Origin: Sodalis sp. Psp
GTDB lineage: Bacteria; Pseudomonadota; Gammaproteobacteria; Enterobacterales; Enterobacteriaceae
Length of the DNA: 44,884 nt
Assembly (NCBI GenBank): GCA_024648745.1
Contig: JAHCVB010000002.1
Location: 1 to 44,884 of the forward strand
Direction: 5' to 3'
The translations under genes were made by a program, and so were the position numbers. Shown here in pieces: positions 1 to 8,262 of this stretch; position 1 is the stretch's first letter, and each line of letters starts with the position of its first letter. The notes beneath the pieces were generated by a model. The model saw only the letters and a list, made by a program, of their open reading frames with translations, did no database searches and was not told where the DNA came from.

Positions 1-60
1 TGAGAGATTTGCATACTGAGTTTTCACTTCAGCATATATTTCAAATTTTGCTTATTCCGG

Positions 61-113
61 ATTGTTAAAGAGCAGTATTCCACAACCCACTTGGTAAAAT
101 GGGTTGTGGAATA
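61..113 (-). promoter_or_regulatory. boxA-like antiterminator and hairpin in the tRNA-Ala to 23S spacer
   Basis: Read on the minus strand, 61-74 gives TGCTCTTTAACAAT, the boxA-type sequence found in enterobacterial 16S-23S spacers. Just before it lies a strong hairpin: arms at 76-89 and 100-113 pair over 14 bp around a 10-nt loop, with no T run, so it is not a simple terminator. Together they place a 23S rRNA gene beyond position 1 on the minus strand, outside the window. Confidence 0.7.
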
Positions 114-135
114 ACAAGAGTGGCGTCTATCAAAA

Positions 136-211
136 TGGTGGAGCTAAGCGGGATCGAACCGCTGACCTCCTGCGTGCAAAGCAGGCGCTCTCCCAGTTGA
201 GCTATAGCCCC
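136..211 (-). tRNA. alaT: tRNA-Ala(TGC)
   Basis: A 76-nt cloverleaf on the minus strand starts GGGGCTATAGCTC and ends in an encoded CCA (TGGT at 136-139 on the plus strand). The anticodon loop reads CTTTGCA, giving TGC. It is one of the two tRNAs in the 16S-23S spacer. It lies about 215 bp from the tRNA-Ile, a longer gap than is usual in enterobacterial operons. Confidence 0.95.
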
Positions 212-426
212 GACGAATCGTTTTTGTATACGCCGTTATTAGTTTCCTGCGCTGGTTAGCAATCGTCTACCATATACCATATTACTTACAGCACACAGGT
301 AAGCCCATCTTTAAAATTTGCACTCAGTAAATAACTTGACGCCCAGTGTCCTCTCATCAGATAACGCACAAACTTTCATGTCGCCTGACAGCAGCTATAC
401 TACTGTTCTTACAGCCGGGAAAGAAC

Positions 427-503
<77 letters not shown>

Positions 504-561
504 GTTAATCCTAATTTAGGATTTTGCTCATTTATCACAGCCTGTATGAACACATCACTAG

Positions 562-814
562 TGGAGGTGATCTAACTGCAAACTCCTTTGAAGTCGGAAT
601 CGCTAGTAAACGTTCCCTACTTATTCGTGGATCAGAATGCCACGGTGAATACTTTTCCTGGCTTTTTTATTAAAACTACCAGAGTACTTAATCTAGGCAG
701 CTAGCCCTCTGCTGATCGCCGGCAAAGAAGTAAACTTCTTCCCGTTGCCGCTCGACTTGCATGTGTTAGGCCTGCCGCCAACGTTCAATCTGAGCCATGA
801 TCAAACTCTTTAAT
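562..814 (-). pseudogene. rrs: Scrambled 16S rRNA relic, about 250 of 1540 nt left
   Basis: On the minus strand 814 to about 700 matches the 5' end of 16S rRNA: GAGTTTGATCATGGCTCAG, the AACACATGCAAGTCGAGC segment and the first hairpin, followed by a decayed stretch to about 665. The 3' terminus is recognisable on the same strand at about 562-585, with GATCACCTCC, the anti-Shine-Dalgarno end. Between them, at about 590-660, the segment GTCGGAATCGCTAGTA...CGTGGATCAGAATGCCACGGTGAATAC lies in the opposite orientation and is interrupted by about 16 foreign bases. Most of the gene is deleted, a piece is inverted, and the remaining bases carry substitutions, so this copy cannot yield a working 16S rRNA. 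Both flanking spacer tRNAs survive. Confidence 0.85.
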
Positions 815-940
815 TAAAAGCTTGATGCTCAAAGAATTAAAACTGGTATTCGAATGAATATTCGTTTGTTCACTCTTCAAGACTTGATGTTTTTATGTCG
901 ATATCGTCTTGTGAGTGTCCACACAGATTGTCTGATAAAT

Positions 941-952
941 TGTTAAAGAGCG
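941..952 (-). promoter_or_regulatory. rrn leader boxA antitermination site
   Basis: The minus strand reads CGCTCTTTAACA, followed by AATTTATCAGACAATCTGTGTGGACACTC, which closely matches the leader of enterobacterial rRNA operons. It binds the NusB/NusE antitermination complex in known operons. It looks intact although the 16S gene behind it is broken. Confidence 0.8.
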
Positions 953-989
953 ATGTGCTGCTGTTATTTTAAGTTAGCACGGATAGCAT

Positions 990-1017
990 ATATTACATTC
1001 TTCTGCTGTAGAGTCAA
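990..1017 (-). promoter_or_regulatory. rrn P2 promoter
   Basis: On the minus strand the -35 is TTGACT (1012-1017) and the -10 is TAATAT (990-995), separated by 16 bp. Both the boxes and the surrounding bases resemble E. coli rrn P2. Confidence 0.75.
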
Positions 1018-1075
1018 GCTTTTATTTACCTATACTGAGCGCTTGCCTCATGGTCGTTCTGCTCAATGGAGGCGA

Positions 1076-1103
1076 ATTATAAAGCCTTCTTCTTTGGTGA
1101 CAA
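1076..1103 (-). promoter_or_regulatory. rrn P1 promoter with AT-rich upstream region
   Basis: On the minus strand the -35 is TTGTCA (1098-1103) and the -10 is TATAAT (1076-1081), with the 16-bp spacer typical of rrn P1. A GC-rich discriminator, TCGCCTCC, follows. The bases upstream (about 1104-1130) are A/T rich like an UP element. This is a strong, apparently intact stringent-type promoter. Confidence 0.75.
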
Positions 1104-1130
1104 GTGCTAATTAAAACTTTTTATCAACGC

Positions 1131-1449
1131 AGGCTTTTTAACGAAATATTTACTGATTAACACGCGCTTTCAGTAGTTGATGCTGTTCGGTAGTATAGGA
1201 TCCCCGTAGAATCACCTACCTGCGGTACAGTAGGCGCTGGCGGAGTTAGAGTCGACTTATTTTTCCAACAGCACTGAATCTTACAGTTCCTGACTCAGCA
1301 GAGGGAAATGGATACGGCTACCATATATCCGGCGGCTCTGGCATTCTTAAATTCAGAGACGTAAGAGCTTACATAGTACCGAAAGTGACCGCATGACCAT
1401 CGTTGCCAGCGTACTGAAGATTAAATACTGATGTAACTAAGAAAAGCCA
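1131..1449. other. No gene seen between rrn P1 and hemG
   Basis: About 320 bp separate the P1 region from the end of hemG. I see no coding frame, tRNA or clear terminator here. It corresponds to the hemG-rrs intergenic space of related bacteria. Confidence 0.5.
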
Positions 1450-2004
1450 TTAATATGCGCGTTGTACTGTCCGTTTAGTAGTTAATTGAGCTAAATTATT
1501 GGCAAAGGTAGAAACTTGCTGCCAGTCGGTATATTCCACTTCTTTTGTGAGATCGGTTTCACCGCCGGTTATCCTCATAATCAATTGGATCATCATCTGG
1601 TCAAGCCGACAGTAGCGCGGATAGCACAGCGCTCCCGCAAATACTGTGCAAAGATCCGGTCTCCAGGGCGTTTTTGCCAGAAATTTTCGAGTATAAGTGT
1701 TAGTCTCCGGAGTGCGTTTCTCTGGTTTTCGTGCTGTCAGATTGACAGAATAGAACGCACTGGGGATACTGTGCAGCCAATCGAGCTGCTGCGTTATGAA
1801 ACGATCTACCTCGGTGCCAAAATGGTTATAGCGGATTGCCGCACCAAGCACAATTCGTTGGTATTTTTTCAGACCTTTGTAGTCGCGTGTGAGGCGCAGA
1901 TCTACCACGTCACATTCGCAATAATAGGTCAGATGAGTCGCAATAGTGCGGGCAATTTTATACGTTTGGCCATCATGGCTGGAATAGAGAATTAAAGTTT
2001 TCAT
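1450..2004 (-). CDS. hemG: Menaquinone-dependent protoporphyrinogen oxidase HemG
   Basis: HemG oxidises protoporphyrinogen IX to protoporphyrin IX, the step before iron insertion in haem synthesis, and passes electrons to the quinone pool at the inner membrane. The 184-residue product has the flavodoxin fold start MKTLILYSSHDGQT, where the SSHDGQT loop binds FMN phosphate. It also keeps the family segments PSAFYSVNLTARKPEKRTP (about 81-99) and GGETDLTKEVEYTDW (about 147-161). Its length is close to the 181 residues of E. coli HemG and no domain is missing. As in E. coli it lies directly upstream of an rRNA operon on the same strand. Genes that normally precede it (trkH, yigZ, pepQ) are gone or relics. 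The ATG at 2004 has an AAGG purine patch upstream. Confidence 0.95.
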   Translation of the reverse strand: MKTLILYSSHDGQTYKIARTIATHLTYYCECDVVDLRLTRDYKGLKKYQRIVLGAAIRYNHFGTEVDRFITQQLDWLHSIPSAFYSVNLTARKPEKRTPETNTYTRKFLAKTPWRPDLCTVFAGALCYPRYCRLDQMMIQLIMRITGGETDLTKEVEYTDWQQVSTFANNLAQLTTKRTVQRAY

Positions 2005-2765
2005 AGTAAACCTTGCATTAACTTACTCAAAAGTTGATATACACAACAATAAAATATCCCGGGTGAGACCAATTGCACCGTGCAGTTCGCGCCTGCTAAA
2101 TTAGTTAGTACAGCTGTGTCTAACTGTAGGATTTGGCAATCACCGTCGAATTAGCTTATTAAATTGTAGAGTTAAGCGTTACTGAACAGTAATTTTGGCT
2201 GCTAGTATACTAACGAATCAGTTACAAATTAGTTGGCTAATAATCTAGTAGGAAAATTGCTCACATGGCTCAAGAAGAGATATGATGCTGACGAGTAAAA
2301 CACAATGACAGGATCCAGATTATGCACAGGAGCCACATTACCTCAACGGTAGTAATTTTCTATAACAGATTAATTTTATAAAAATTATAAAAATCAGTTT
2401 CCATAAACACTTGCTTAGCTTTTTGTAAACCAAATTTTATATAATATATTGCTACTCTTACCATGGAAGACTCTCAAGTAGGTTGAGGAGGTATGCCAAA
2501 GTAATATCCAATAAGTAAGTTAATTCGTCCATCTATAATGAGCTTAGTGTTGCAATTTGTGTCATAGTGCCATCCTAAATCCCAGATCAGGATAGTTCAA
2601 TGACCAGTTAATATCTATCTGGTTATAATCCATGGTTCCGATATTCAATCTGTTATTTAATCTAGAGCGCTAAATTTGATAAGTTACATTGTAATGCACT
2701 GAACATTACAGTTTTCACAGAAAGGCAGTAAAATATAAATATGAGTGATTTTAAGTTACTACCCG
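2005..2765. other. Decayed intergenic stretch, trkH position
   Basis: About 760 bp of AT-rich sequence upstream of hemG with many stops in all frames. Conserved gene order predicts trkH here on the minus strand, but I could not recognise TrkH segments in translation. Confidence 0.4.
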
Positions 2766-2867
2766 TCAAATCAGACAATCGCTGATAAACGCCAAATAAA
2801 GCAATAAATTGGAGAGATAACGGTTACTGCGAAATATCTTCGTGATTTCATCTAGAGAAACGACATT

Positions 2868-2954
2868 GCCACATAATGCAACTGCATAACATGAATGTTG
2901 AGAAGGGGGAAAATAGCTACCACTAACACATGCTCTCCATGCTGCAATACTACC
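2868..2954 (-). pseudogene. yigZ: Probable yigZ relic
   Basis: A 29-residue stretch on the minus strand (GSIAAW...SQHSCYAVALCG) parallels the YigZ segment GVEAAKAF...ARHHCVAWVAG in both length and residue pattern (G, AA, S, P, H, C, AV, G). It sits in the place and on the strand where yigZ lies in E. coli, between trkH and pepQ. The rest of the gene is unrecognisable. Similarity is weak and was found only by eye. Confidence 0.35.
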
Positions 2955-3127
2955 GCAACATCTGCCCCTACAGTAAAACAAATTGACATCAATGTGTCTA
3001 GTTCTACCGGAACTATGATTTCTGTGAGAATAACCCCTTAAAGGAGGCTTGAAAAACGCATCTATTGACTAACAATAGTGGCGAGGTATTTTCCTGTTGT
3101 AAAAATGTCAAGATGCTCATGAGTTGC

Positions 3128-3343
3128 TCACCACGACCTAAAACTATGATAAAACCTAAGAGGATTCAAATGCGTTTTTATGACGATATCCCGGCAGCCA
3201 TATAACTCGAAGACCAGTGTGAAAAAGTGTTTACTTGACACCTGTCTAGCAGACAGCCCAACTAGACAGGCAATAATTATTGATCCAGAGGAACAAAATA
3301 ACAACCAGTTTTTATCTGCTCCTCGGCGCAAGAAAATTTTCAA
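3128..3343 (-). pseudogene. pepQ: Probable pepQ (Xaa-Pro dipeptidase) relic
   Basis: The 71-codon open stretch ends with THLNPLRFYHSFRSW, which resembles the PepQ segment [20 protein letters not shown] with a short in-frame gap. Its NWLLF may correspond to the PepQ CWLLV. Position and strand are those of pepQ in the hemG-trkH-yigZ-pepQ-fadB-fadA-fre order. It is far too short for the 443-residue enzyme and lacks the metal-binding C-terminal domain. Confidence 0.3.
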
Positions 3344-3379
3344 GTGGTAAACAGCTTCATTTTCTGCCTACGTAATTCC

Positions 3380-3460
3380 GCTGCCTGTGATTTGCACGTA
3401 GTGTCTGATGTGTGTCGGCAACGCAATTTCAATAGTTGTAATCCATTTCAGTTGCTTAAT
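3380..3460 (+). pseudogene. fadA: Possible fadA 3' relic
   Basis: On the plus strand GATGTGTGTCGG translates as MCVG followed by NAISIVV. This is similar to the FadA C-terminus ATMCIGLGQGIATVF, with a two-codon gap. It lies where the 3' end of fadA is expected, converging on fre. The match is short and could be chance. Confidence 0.22.
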
Positions 3461-3711
3461 GTTCATCACTGTGACTAGCACCGTAAAAATTCAACGGCAG
3501 GTAGTAAATACAAAAGAGTTTTGGTGTTTTCACGCCATTTTAATCAGCAATACGATATGCAAGTGTGACCGAGAGTTAGAATTTAAATTGTGGTTTCACT
3601 TTAAACAGGTAATTATGCTCATTGAGCGAGCAGTAACCGGTTCGCCGCATTTAAAGCGGCCAACCTATTCAATACTTGAGCTACAGTACCTCATAGGCGA
3701 AGTAAGTCGGC

Positions 3712-4413
3712 TTAAATACAGGCGAAAGCGTCACCAAAAATACGGTCGATCAAAGCACTACGCTCGGCGTAGAAACATTCGCGGGCGATTTTCGCCATTT
3801 TGAAGTGTCCTGAGATGTAGATATCATAGGGTTCCAAAGTATCATAGTCCTGCATCACAGCCATTAGGACAGTCCCAGTGCGACCCTGCCATTGCTCATC
3901 AGGCTGCTCAACCACCGGTACCACCGCCAATTGCGGATGTAGTAAGGAAAGCGCTTCCAATTCACCTAAATCATACAAATGATCCCGCTTGCGGCCACCC
4001 CAATATATTGTCACTTTCCGCTGCGGCTGACGCGCCAGCACTGTCAGTAGAATCGAGCGGGCGTAAGAGAAACCGGTGCCACCAGCAATTAACATGATGG
4101 GGCGGTCTGTATCGTCACGTAACCATGCTTCTCCCTGCGGGATATCCACCATAACTTCACGATTTTTAAGGATATGATTCATAACGGCCATTGTGTACAA
4201 ATTGAGTTCCGACGCTTTGATATGCAATTCGATAAATGAAGTTTCTATAGGAGTCGACGCAAGGGAAAAAGGACGTTTATCATGCTCATCTATTACTACC
4301 ATTAAGTACTGACCAGCACGGAAGTAGAAGGTCGCTTCCGGTATCAGCTGTACCCGGTAAACAATATCAGTAACGATATCCACAGAAGAGACCTTACAGG
4401 TCATTATTGTCAT
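3712..4413 (-). CDS. fre: NAD(P)H-flavin reductase Fre
   Basis: Fre reduces free flavins (FMN, riboflavin) with NAD(P)H in the cytoplasm; the reduced flavin feeds other enzymes. With the start at 4413 ([10 protein letters not shown]) the protein has 233 residues, the same as E. coli Fre. A longer frame reaches 4449, but its extra 12 residues have no counterpart in the family. The flavin-binding segment RAGQYLMVV...RPFSLAST comes at about 33-55 and the nucleotide-binding glycine motif [12 protein letters not shown] at about 110-121. The start codon lies 51 bp after the ubiD stop, as in other enterics, so ubiD-fre is one transcription unit. UbiD needs prenylated FMN, so the pairing with a flavin reductase makes sense. 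Confidence 0.95.
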   Translation of the reverse strand: MTIMTCKVSSVDIVTDIVYRVQLIPEATFYFRAGQYLMVVIDEHDKRPFSLASTPIETSFIELHIKASELNLYTMAVMNHILKNREVMVDIPQGEAWLRDDTDRPIMLIAGGTGFSYARSILLTVLARQPQRKVTIYWGGRKRDHLYDLGELEALSLLHPQLAVVPVVEQPDEQWQGRTGTVLMAVMQDYDTLEPYDIYISGHFKMAKIARECFYAERSALIDRIFGDAFACI

Positions 4414-4655
4414 GCACTCCCTCTGTCGGATCATTGAGCAATTCGGCACAGGCGCTGCGCAAATTATGACTCGTGCCCACTTTTCAGAATAGCCATCTGA
4501 TCCCAGATAGCATCAACATGCGCACGCACCGCCTGATCCATCTTAATCGGAGTGCCCCATTTGCGCTGTGTTTCTCCCGGCCATTTATTTGTCGCATCCA
4601 TGCCCATTTTTGATCCCAGACCAGAAACCGGCGAGGAGAAATCGAGATAATCTAT
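4408..4655. repeat. 248-bp direct repeat, copy 1 (native ubiD 3' end)
   Basis: This segment covers the last 64 codons of ubiD, the ubiD-fre gap and the first two fre codons. It is identical, base for base as far as I can read, to 6311-6558, offset by 1903 bp in the same orientation. Copy 1 is in its native place. Confidence 0.95.
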
Positions 4656-5948
4656 CGGCGTATTTTCTATTAATACAATATCGCGGGCCGGATCCATGCG
4701 GGTAGTTATCGCCCATATTACGTCCTTCCAATCACGTGCATTAACATCATCATCGCACACGATGACAAATTTGGTATAGATAAGTTGACGTAGAAATGAC
4801 CACACGCCCATCATCACCCGTTTGGCATGACCAACATACTGTTTTTTGATGGTTACTACCGCTAGACGATAAGAACAACCTTCTGGCGGCAGGTAAAAAT
4901 CTACGATTTCCGGAAATTGTTTTTGCAAAATGGGAATAAACACTTCATTCAGCGCCTCCCCCATCACCGCAGGTTCATCAGGAGGACGACCAGTATAGGT
5001 TGAGTGATAGAGAGCATCATGCCGTTGGGTGATATGGGTTACGGTGAATACCGGGAACCGATCGGTTTCGTTATAGTATCCAGTATGATCACCATGCGGG
5101 CCTTCGATCGCTATCTCCCCTACCTCTAGATATCCTTCCAGTATAATTTCTGCATTGGCCGGTACTTCCAAATCACAGGAAATGCATTTAACCACTTCAG
5201 TTTTATAGCCACGCAACAAGCCGGCAAAGGCATATTCCGAGAGCACGTCTGGCACTGGAGTGACCGCGGCGAGAATTGTGGCCGGATCGGCCCCTAAGGC
5301 GACTGCCACCGGGAAAGGTTTATCTGGACTTTGCTGCGCCCATTCCTGGAAATCCAGTGCGCCGCCGCGATGAGGAAGCCAGCGCATAATTACTTTATTT
5401 TTACTCAGCACCTGCTGGCGATAAATGCCAAGATTTTGTCGCTCTTTGTACGGCCCGCGTGTAATAGTCAGCCCCCAAGTAATGAGCGGAGCGGCGTCGC
5501 CTGGCCAGCAGTGCATCACTGGAATAAGGCTGAGATCCACATCCTTACCTTGCCAGATCTGTTCCTGGCAGGGCGCAGAGCGGAGCCGTTTGGTTGGCAT
5601 ATGTAGCACCTGACGGAACTTAGGCACCTTATCCAGCAGGTCGCGGAAACCTTTGGGAAGTTCTGGCTCTTTTAAAAAAGCTAACAATTTACCCACGTCA
5701 CGCAAAGTAGTGACACTCTCTTGCCCCATGCCAAATGCTACCCGCTCAGGGGTACCGAATAGATTACATAACACCGGCATTGTATAGTTTTTAGGGCTTT
5801 CAAATAGCAGTGCCGGTCCGCGGGCGCGCAGCGTGCGATCGGCTATTTCTGTCATTTCTAAATAGGGATCGACAAGCAAGCCAATATGTTTTAATTCGTC
5901 CCGCTGTTTCAGCTGGGCGAGGAAGTCACGTAAGTCATAGTATTTCAT
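4464..5948 (-). CDS. ubiD: 4-hydroxy-3-polyprenylbenzoate decarboxylase UbiD
   Basis: UbiD removes the carboxyl group from 3-octaprenyl-4-hydroxybenzoate in ubiquinone synthesis, using prenylated FMN made by UbiX. The 494-residue product matches E. coli UbiD (497) from end to end. Family landmarks are GIYRQQV (174-180), [12 protein letters not shown] (189-200) and the cofactor and acid region [15 protein letters not shown] (282-296). The ATG at 5948 gives [10 protein letters not shown], the normal family start. The 3' end is duplicated exactly at 6311-6558. rfaH, which sits divergently upstream of ubiD in E. coli, is absent. No inactivating change was seen. Confidence 0.96.
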   Translation of the reverse strand: MKYYDLRDFLAQLKQRDELKHIGLLVDPYLEMTEIADRTLRARGPALLFESPKNYTMPVLCNLFGTPERVAFGMGQESVTTLRDVGKLLAFLKEPELPKGFRDLLDKVPKFRQVLHMPTKRLRSAPCQEQIWQGKDVDLSLIPVMHCWPGDAAPLITWGLTITRGPYKERQNLGIYRQQVLSKNKVIMRWLPHRGGALDFQEWAQQSPDKPFPVAVALGADPATILAAVTPVPDVLSEYAFAGLLRGYKTEVVKCISCDLEVPANAEIILEGYLEVGEIAIEGPHGDHTGYYNETDRFPVFTVTHITQRHDALYHSTYTGRPPDEPAVMGEALNEVFIPILQKQFPEIVDFYLPPEGCSYRLAVVTIKKQYVGHAKRVMMGVWSFLRQLIYTKFVIVCDDDVNARDWKDVIWAITTRMDPARDIVLIENTPIDYLDFSSPVSGLGSKMGMDATNKWPGETQRKWGTPIKMDQAVRAHVDAIWDQMAILKSGHES

Positions 5949-6310
5949 AGCATCATGACCAGGAATAGTATATAATTTACATTATGTATTTATTTTTCAG
6001 CCTTGCTGGCTTTTTGTCAAAAATCAGTATAAACAAATGTGTTACACAAAAAAAATAGATAATTTATCTATTATCTTTAAACATGGCATTTATTACATTT
6101 TAATTGCAGGTAATTCCTGTATGCTGACGATTCTGAAAAATCTTTCGTGACAAGCGAGCTTAAGTGTGCGAGCCACTGCTTTTTAACTATCTATTCATTG
6201 AATACAATTTATGAAACGATTCATGCTGCTATCATTAGTGTCACGTGTGATATGTGTATTATGTCGGCGGTTTATTTCTGCAGAATTACTGTTTTAACGG
6301 CGTGATTGTC
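5949..6310. other. Decayed gap where rfaH would lie
   Basis: About 360 bp of AT-rich sequence upstream of ubiD. Conserved order predicts rfaH on the plus strand; no RfaH segment is recognisable. A short stem (AGCC/GGCT followed by five T) at about 6000-6016 is too weak to call a terminator. Confidence 0.4.
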
Positions 6311-6558
6311 TGTCATGCACTCCCTCTGTCGGATCATTGAGCAATTCGGCACAGGCGCTGCGCAAATTATGACTCGTGCCCACTTTTCAGAATAGCCATC
6401 TGATCCCAGATAGCATCAACATGCGCACGCACCGCCTGATCCATCTTAATCGGAGTGCCCCATTTGCGCTGTGTTTCTCCCGGCCATTTATTTGTCGCAT
6501 CCATGCCCATTTTTGATCCCAGACCAGAAACCGGCGAGGAGAAATCGAGATAATCTAT
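6311..6558. repeat. 248-bp direct repeat, copy 2 (displaced)
   Basis: Exact copy of 4408-4655. The edges are sharp: to the left of 6311 and to the right of 6558 the sequences diverge at once. No target-site duplication or transposase is seen, so an unequal exchange or replication slip is more likely than transposition. Confidence 0.95.
6367..6558 (-). pseudogene. ubiD: ubiD 3' fragment (duplicate)
   Basis: The repeat copy carries the last 64 codons of ubiD in frame with a chance ATG at 6651, so a 94-residue frame is open here. Its first 30 residues are unrelated to UbiD, and no catalytic part is present. It is a by-product of the duplication, not a gene. Confidence 0.9.
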
Positions 6559-6569
6559 TTTCAAAAATA

Positions 6570-6712
6570 TAGTAGGTAGCATAGCTTGCTTAAGGCTGCA
6601 TTGCCATCTGTAGACAGCATCTCCTTTGAGCTTGTGACAGGCATATCCCAAACGAAAGAATTGGCTAGAAGATGGTTTTTATTTTGCGCTGACGTCATTC
6701 TTAATAATCATT
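6570..6712 (-). pseudogene. tatD: Possible tatD relic
   Basis: Right after tatC on the minus strand, translation gives a stop-containing stretch with [16 protein letters not shown] and SLKQAML. These loosely parallel the TatD N-terminus (LTSSQF, VVACAFDAGV, ESQQAQKLA). tatD follows tatC in E. coli, which is the main support. The duplicated ubiD piece interrupts it. Confidence 0.3.
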
Positions 6713-6724
6713 CTCATCTTTTCC

Positions 6725-7459
6725 TCATTGAAGCTTACACTTCTCACCAACATAAAACCGAGAGAAGAAAACGCCGACTTCAAAAAGCAGATATATAGGA
6801 ATAGCTAGCAGCGTTTGAGAAAGCACATCCGGCGGAGTGAGCAGCATACCAATCACGAAGGCACCGACAAGCACATAAGGCCGTTTCTTGCATAGATCTT
6901 CTGGAGTCACAACACGACTCCAGCATAACAGCACAATAGCCACCGGTACTTCAAACGACACCCCGAATACTATGAACAAAGCCATAACGAAGTTGAGATA
7001 GTTGTCAATATCAGTTGCGATAAGCACGCCGTGCGGTGCAATATGTGCGAAGAAGTTAAAGAGCAACGGGAATACTACAAAGTAAGTAAATGCCATCCCA
7101 ACATAAAAAAAAAGGGTGCTGGAGAATAACAGTGGTATCATCAGTCTGCGTTCGTGTTTATATAGCGCAGGAGCGATGAACGCCCATACTTGATACAGTA
7201 GCAAGGGGGCAGATACGAACACCGAAACGACGATAGTCAATTTAATTGGTGTAAAGAACGGCGACGCTACATCAGTAGCGATCATGCTTGCTCCCTCTGG
7301 TAATTGTTTGATAAGCGGAGCGGAGATCAGTTGATAAATATCGTTAGCAAAGTAAATTAACGATATAAATACCATTAACACGCTAAAAATACAGTAAAGC
7401 AATCTCTTGCGTAGTTCGATTAAATGACTAATTAAATAATTAGTATCATCAATATCCAT
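6725..7459 (-). CDS. tatC: Sec-independent protein translocase TatC
   Basis: TatC is the inner-membrane receptor for twin-arginine signal peptides and, with TatA and TatB, exports folded proteins. Six hydrophobic segments and the first periplasmic loop signature are clear: [12 protein letters not shown], then the conserved [12 protein letters not shown], whose glutamate is essential in the family. [10 protein letters not shown] and [15 protein letters not shown] follow. I prefer the start at 7459 (MDIDDTNYL), which matches the family N-terminus; the frame also allows 7474. From 7459 it is 244 residues. The charged C-terminal tail of E. coli TatC is missing (end VGEKCKLQ), and the bases beyond read like its frayed remains. 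It overlaps tatB by about 11 bp. Confidence 0.95.
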   Translation of the reverse strand: MDIDDTNYLISHLIELRKRLLYCIFSVLMVFISLIYFANDIYQLISAPLIKQLPEGASMIATDVASPFFTPIKLTIVVSVFVSAPLLLYQVWAFIAPALYKHERRLMIPLLFSSTLFFYVGMAFTYFVVFPLLFNFFAHIAPHGVLIATDIDNYLNFVMALFIVFGVSFEVPVAIVLLCWSRVVTPEDLCKKRPYVLVGAFVIGMLLTPPDVLSQTLLAIPIYLLFEVGVFFSRFYVGEKCKLQ

Positions 7460-7958
7460 TGGGTTGGCGATCATTTTTAGTTGAAAGAGTCAACGAAGCC
7501 GACTTTAAAGAGGGTTCTGTCCTACCAGATTGCGCTTGGGCTGGCGCTACTAGCGGCATACTGGCTATAGTAGCTTTTTCAAGGGCCACGCCATCATGGT
7601 GTACTTCCGGATCAGCAATCAGTGGATTATGAATTGTACGTGACTCAATCGGATCTAACACAGCACGGCTGATCTCCTGGAACTCTATTTTCATTGATTC
7701 CGTCGTTTCACGCAGTTCATCTATCGAAATCTTAAACTCTGGAGAAAGGTTGTTCTTGCTGGCCTCCTCCATTTGTTTTAGACTGGCCTGTAGCTTAAGA
7801 TCCTGTATTAATTCATTTTGCACTGTCGAGGCCATAGATTGCATTGCCCGGATCCAGCCAACCACCGTCCTGATAGTAATTAGCAAACGCTCCGGACCGA
7901 GTACTACTAGTCCGATAACGAATACTAGCATAAGCTCACTAAATCCAATATCGAACAC
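7449..7958 (-). CDS. tatB: Sec-independent protein translocase TatB
   Basis: TatB partners TatC in recognising twin-arginine substrates. The 169-residue product (171 in E. coli) has the short N-terminal membrane helix [25 protein letters not shown], including the key glutamate at residue 8 and the GPERL hinge. A long amphipathic helix and a polar C-terminal tail follow, as usual. The start lies 3 bp after the tatA stop, and the end overlaps tatC. Confidence 0.95.
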   Translation of the reverse strand: MFDIGFSELMLVFVIGLVVLGPERLLITIRTVVGWIRAMQSMASTVQNELIQDLKLQASLKQMEEASKNNLSPEFKISIDELRETTESMKIEFQEISRAVLDPIESRTIHNPLIADPEVHHDGVALEKATIASMPLVAPAQAQSGRTEPSLKSASLTLSTKNDRQPNGY

Positions 7959-7961
7959 TAC

Positions 7962-8213
7962 TTATACCTGTTCTTCATTCCTGATTTCACCTGGCCTACT
8001 CCCATCGGAGTTAGTCGATACGGTGAAATCAACATCCCGGGAAAGTTTATCAGATAACTTTTGCGCTGGGCTGTAGTCTTCGCTCATAGATTTTTTGAAT
8101 CCTTTAATAGAGGCGCCCAAATCTGACCCCAAACCCCGCAGCTTTTTAGTACCGAACAACACCACCACGATAACTGCTATGATCAACAATTGTGTAATAC
8201 TAATACCACCCAT
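7962..8213 (-). CDS. tatA: Sec-independent protein translocase TatA
   Basis: TatA forms the pore-like oligomer of the Tat system. The 83-residue protein starts [21 protein letters not shown], a single membrane helix, followed by the [22 protein letters not shown] hinge and amphipathic helix that define TatA, then a polar tail. The E. coli protein has 89 residues. The ATG at 8213 is preceded by AGAGGCAAG, a good ribosome binding site. It lies 49 bp after ubiB on the same strand, so ubiE-ubiJ-ubiB-tatABC looks like one operon, as in E. coli. Confidence 0.96.
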   Translation of the reverse strand: MGGISITQLLIIAVIVVVLFGTKKLRGLGSDLGASIKGFKKSMSEDYSPAQKLSDKLSRDVDFTVSTNSDGSRPGEIRNEEQV

Positions 8214-8262
8214 GAACTTGCCTCTGTAAAAGGAAAACTCAGGTCATCTTACCTAATGGTAG

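Noticed and set aside
562-814. 16S breakage as a pure assembly artefact
   Set aside because: Collapsed repeats would give clean sequence, but the remaining pieces carry many substitutions and small indels and end in relic sequence, so real decay is more likely. Long reads are still needed.
5331-5613. Open frames on the plus strand inside ubiD
   Set aside because: They lie wholly inside the conserved ubiD frame and resemble no family.
6367-6651. A 94-residue second UbiD-like gene
   Set aside because: It is the exact 3' repeat of ubiD fused to unrelated upstream codons and has no catalytic region.
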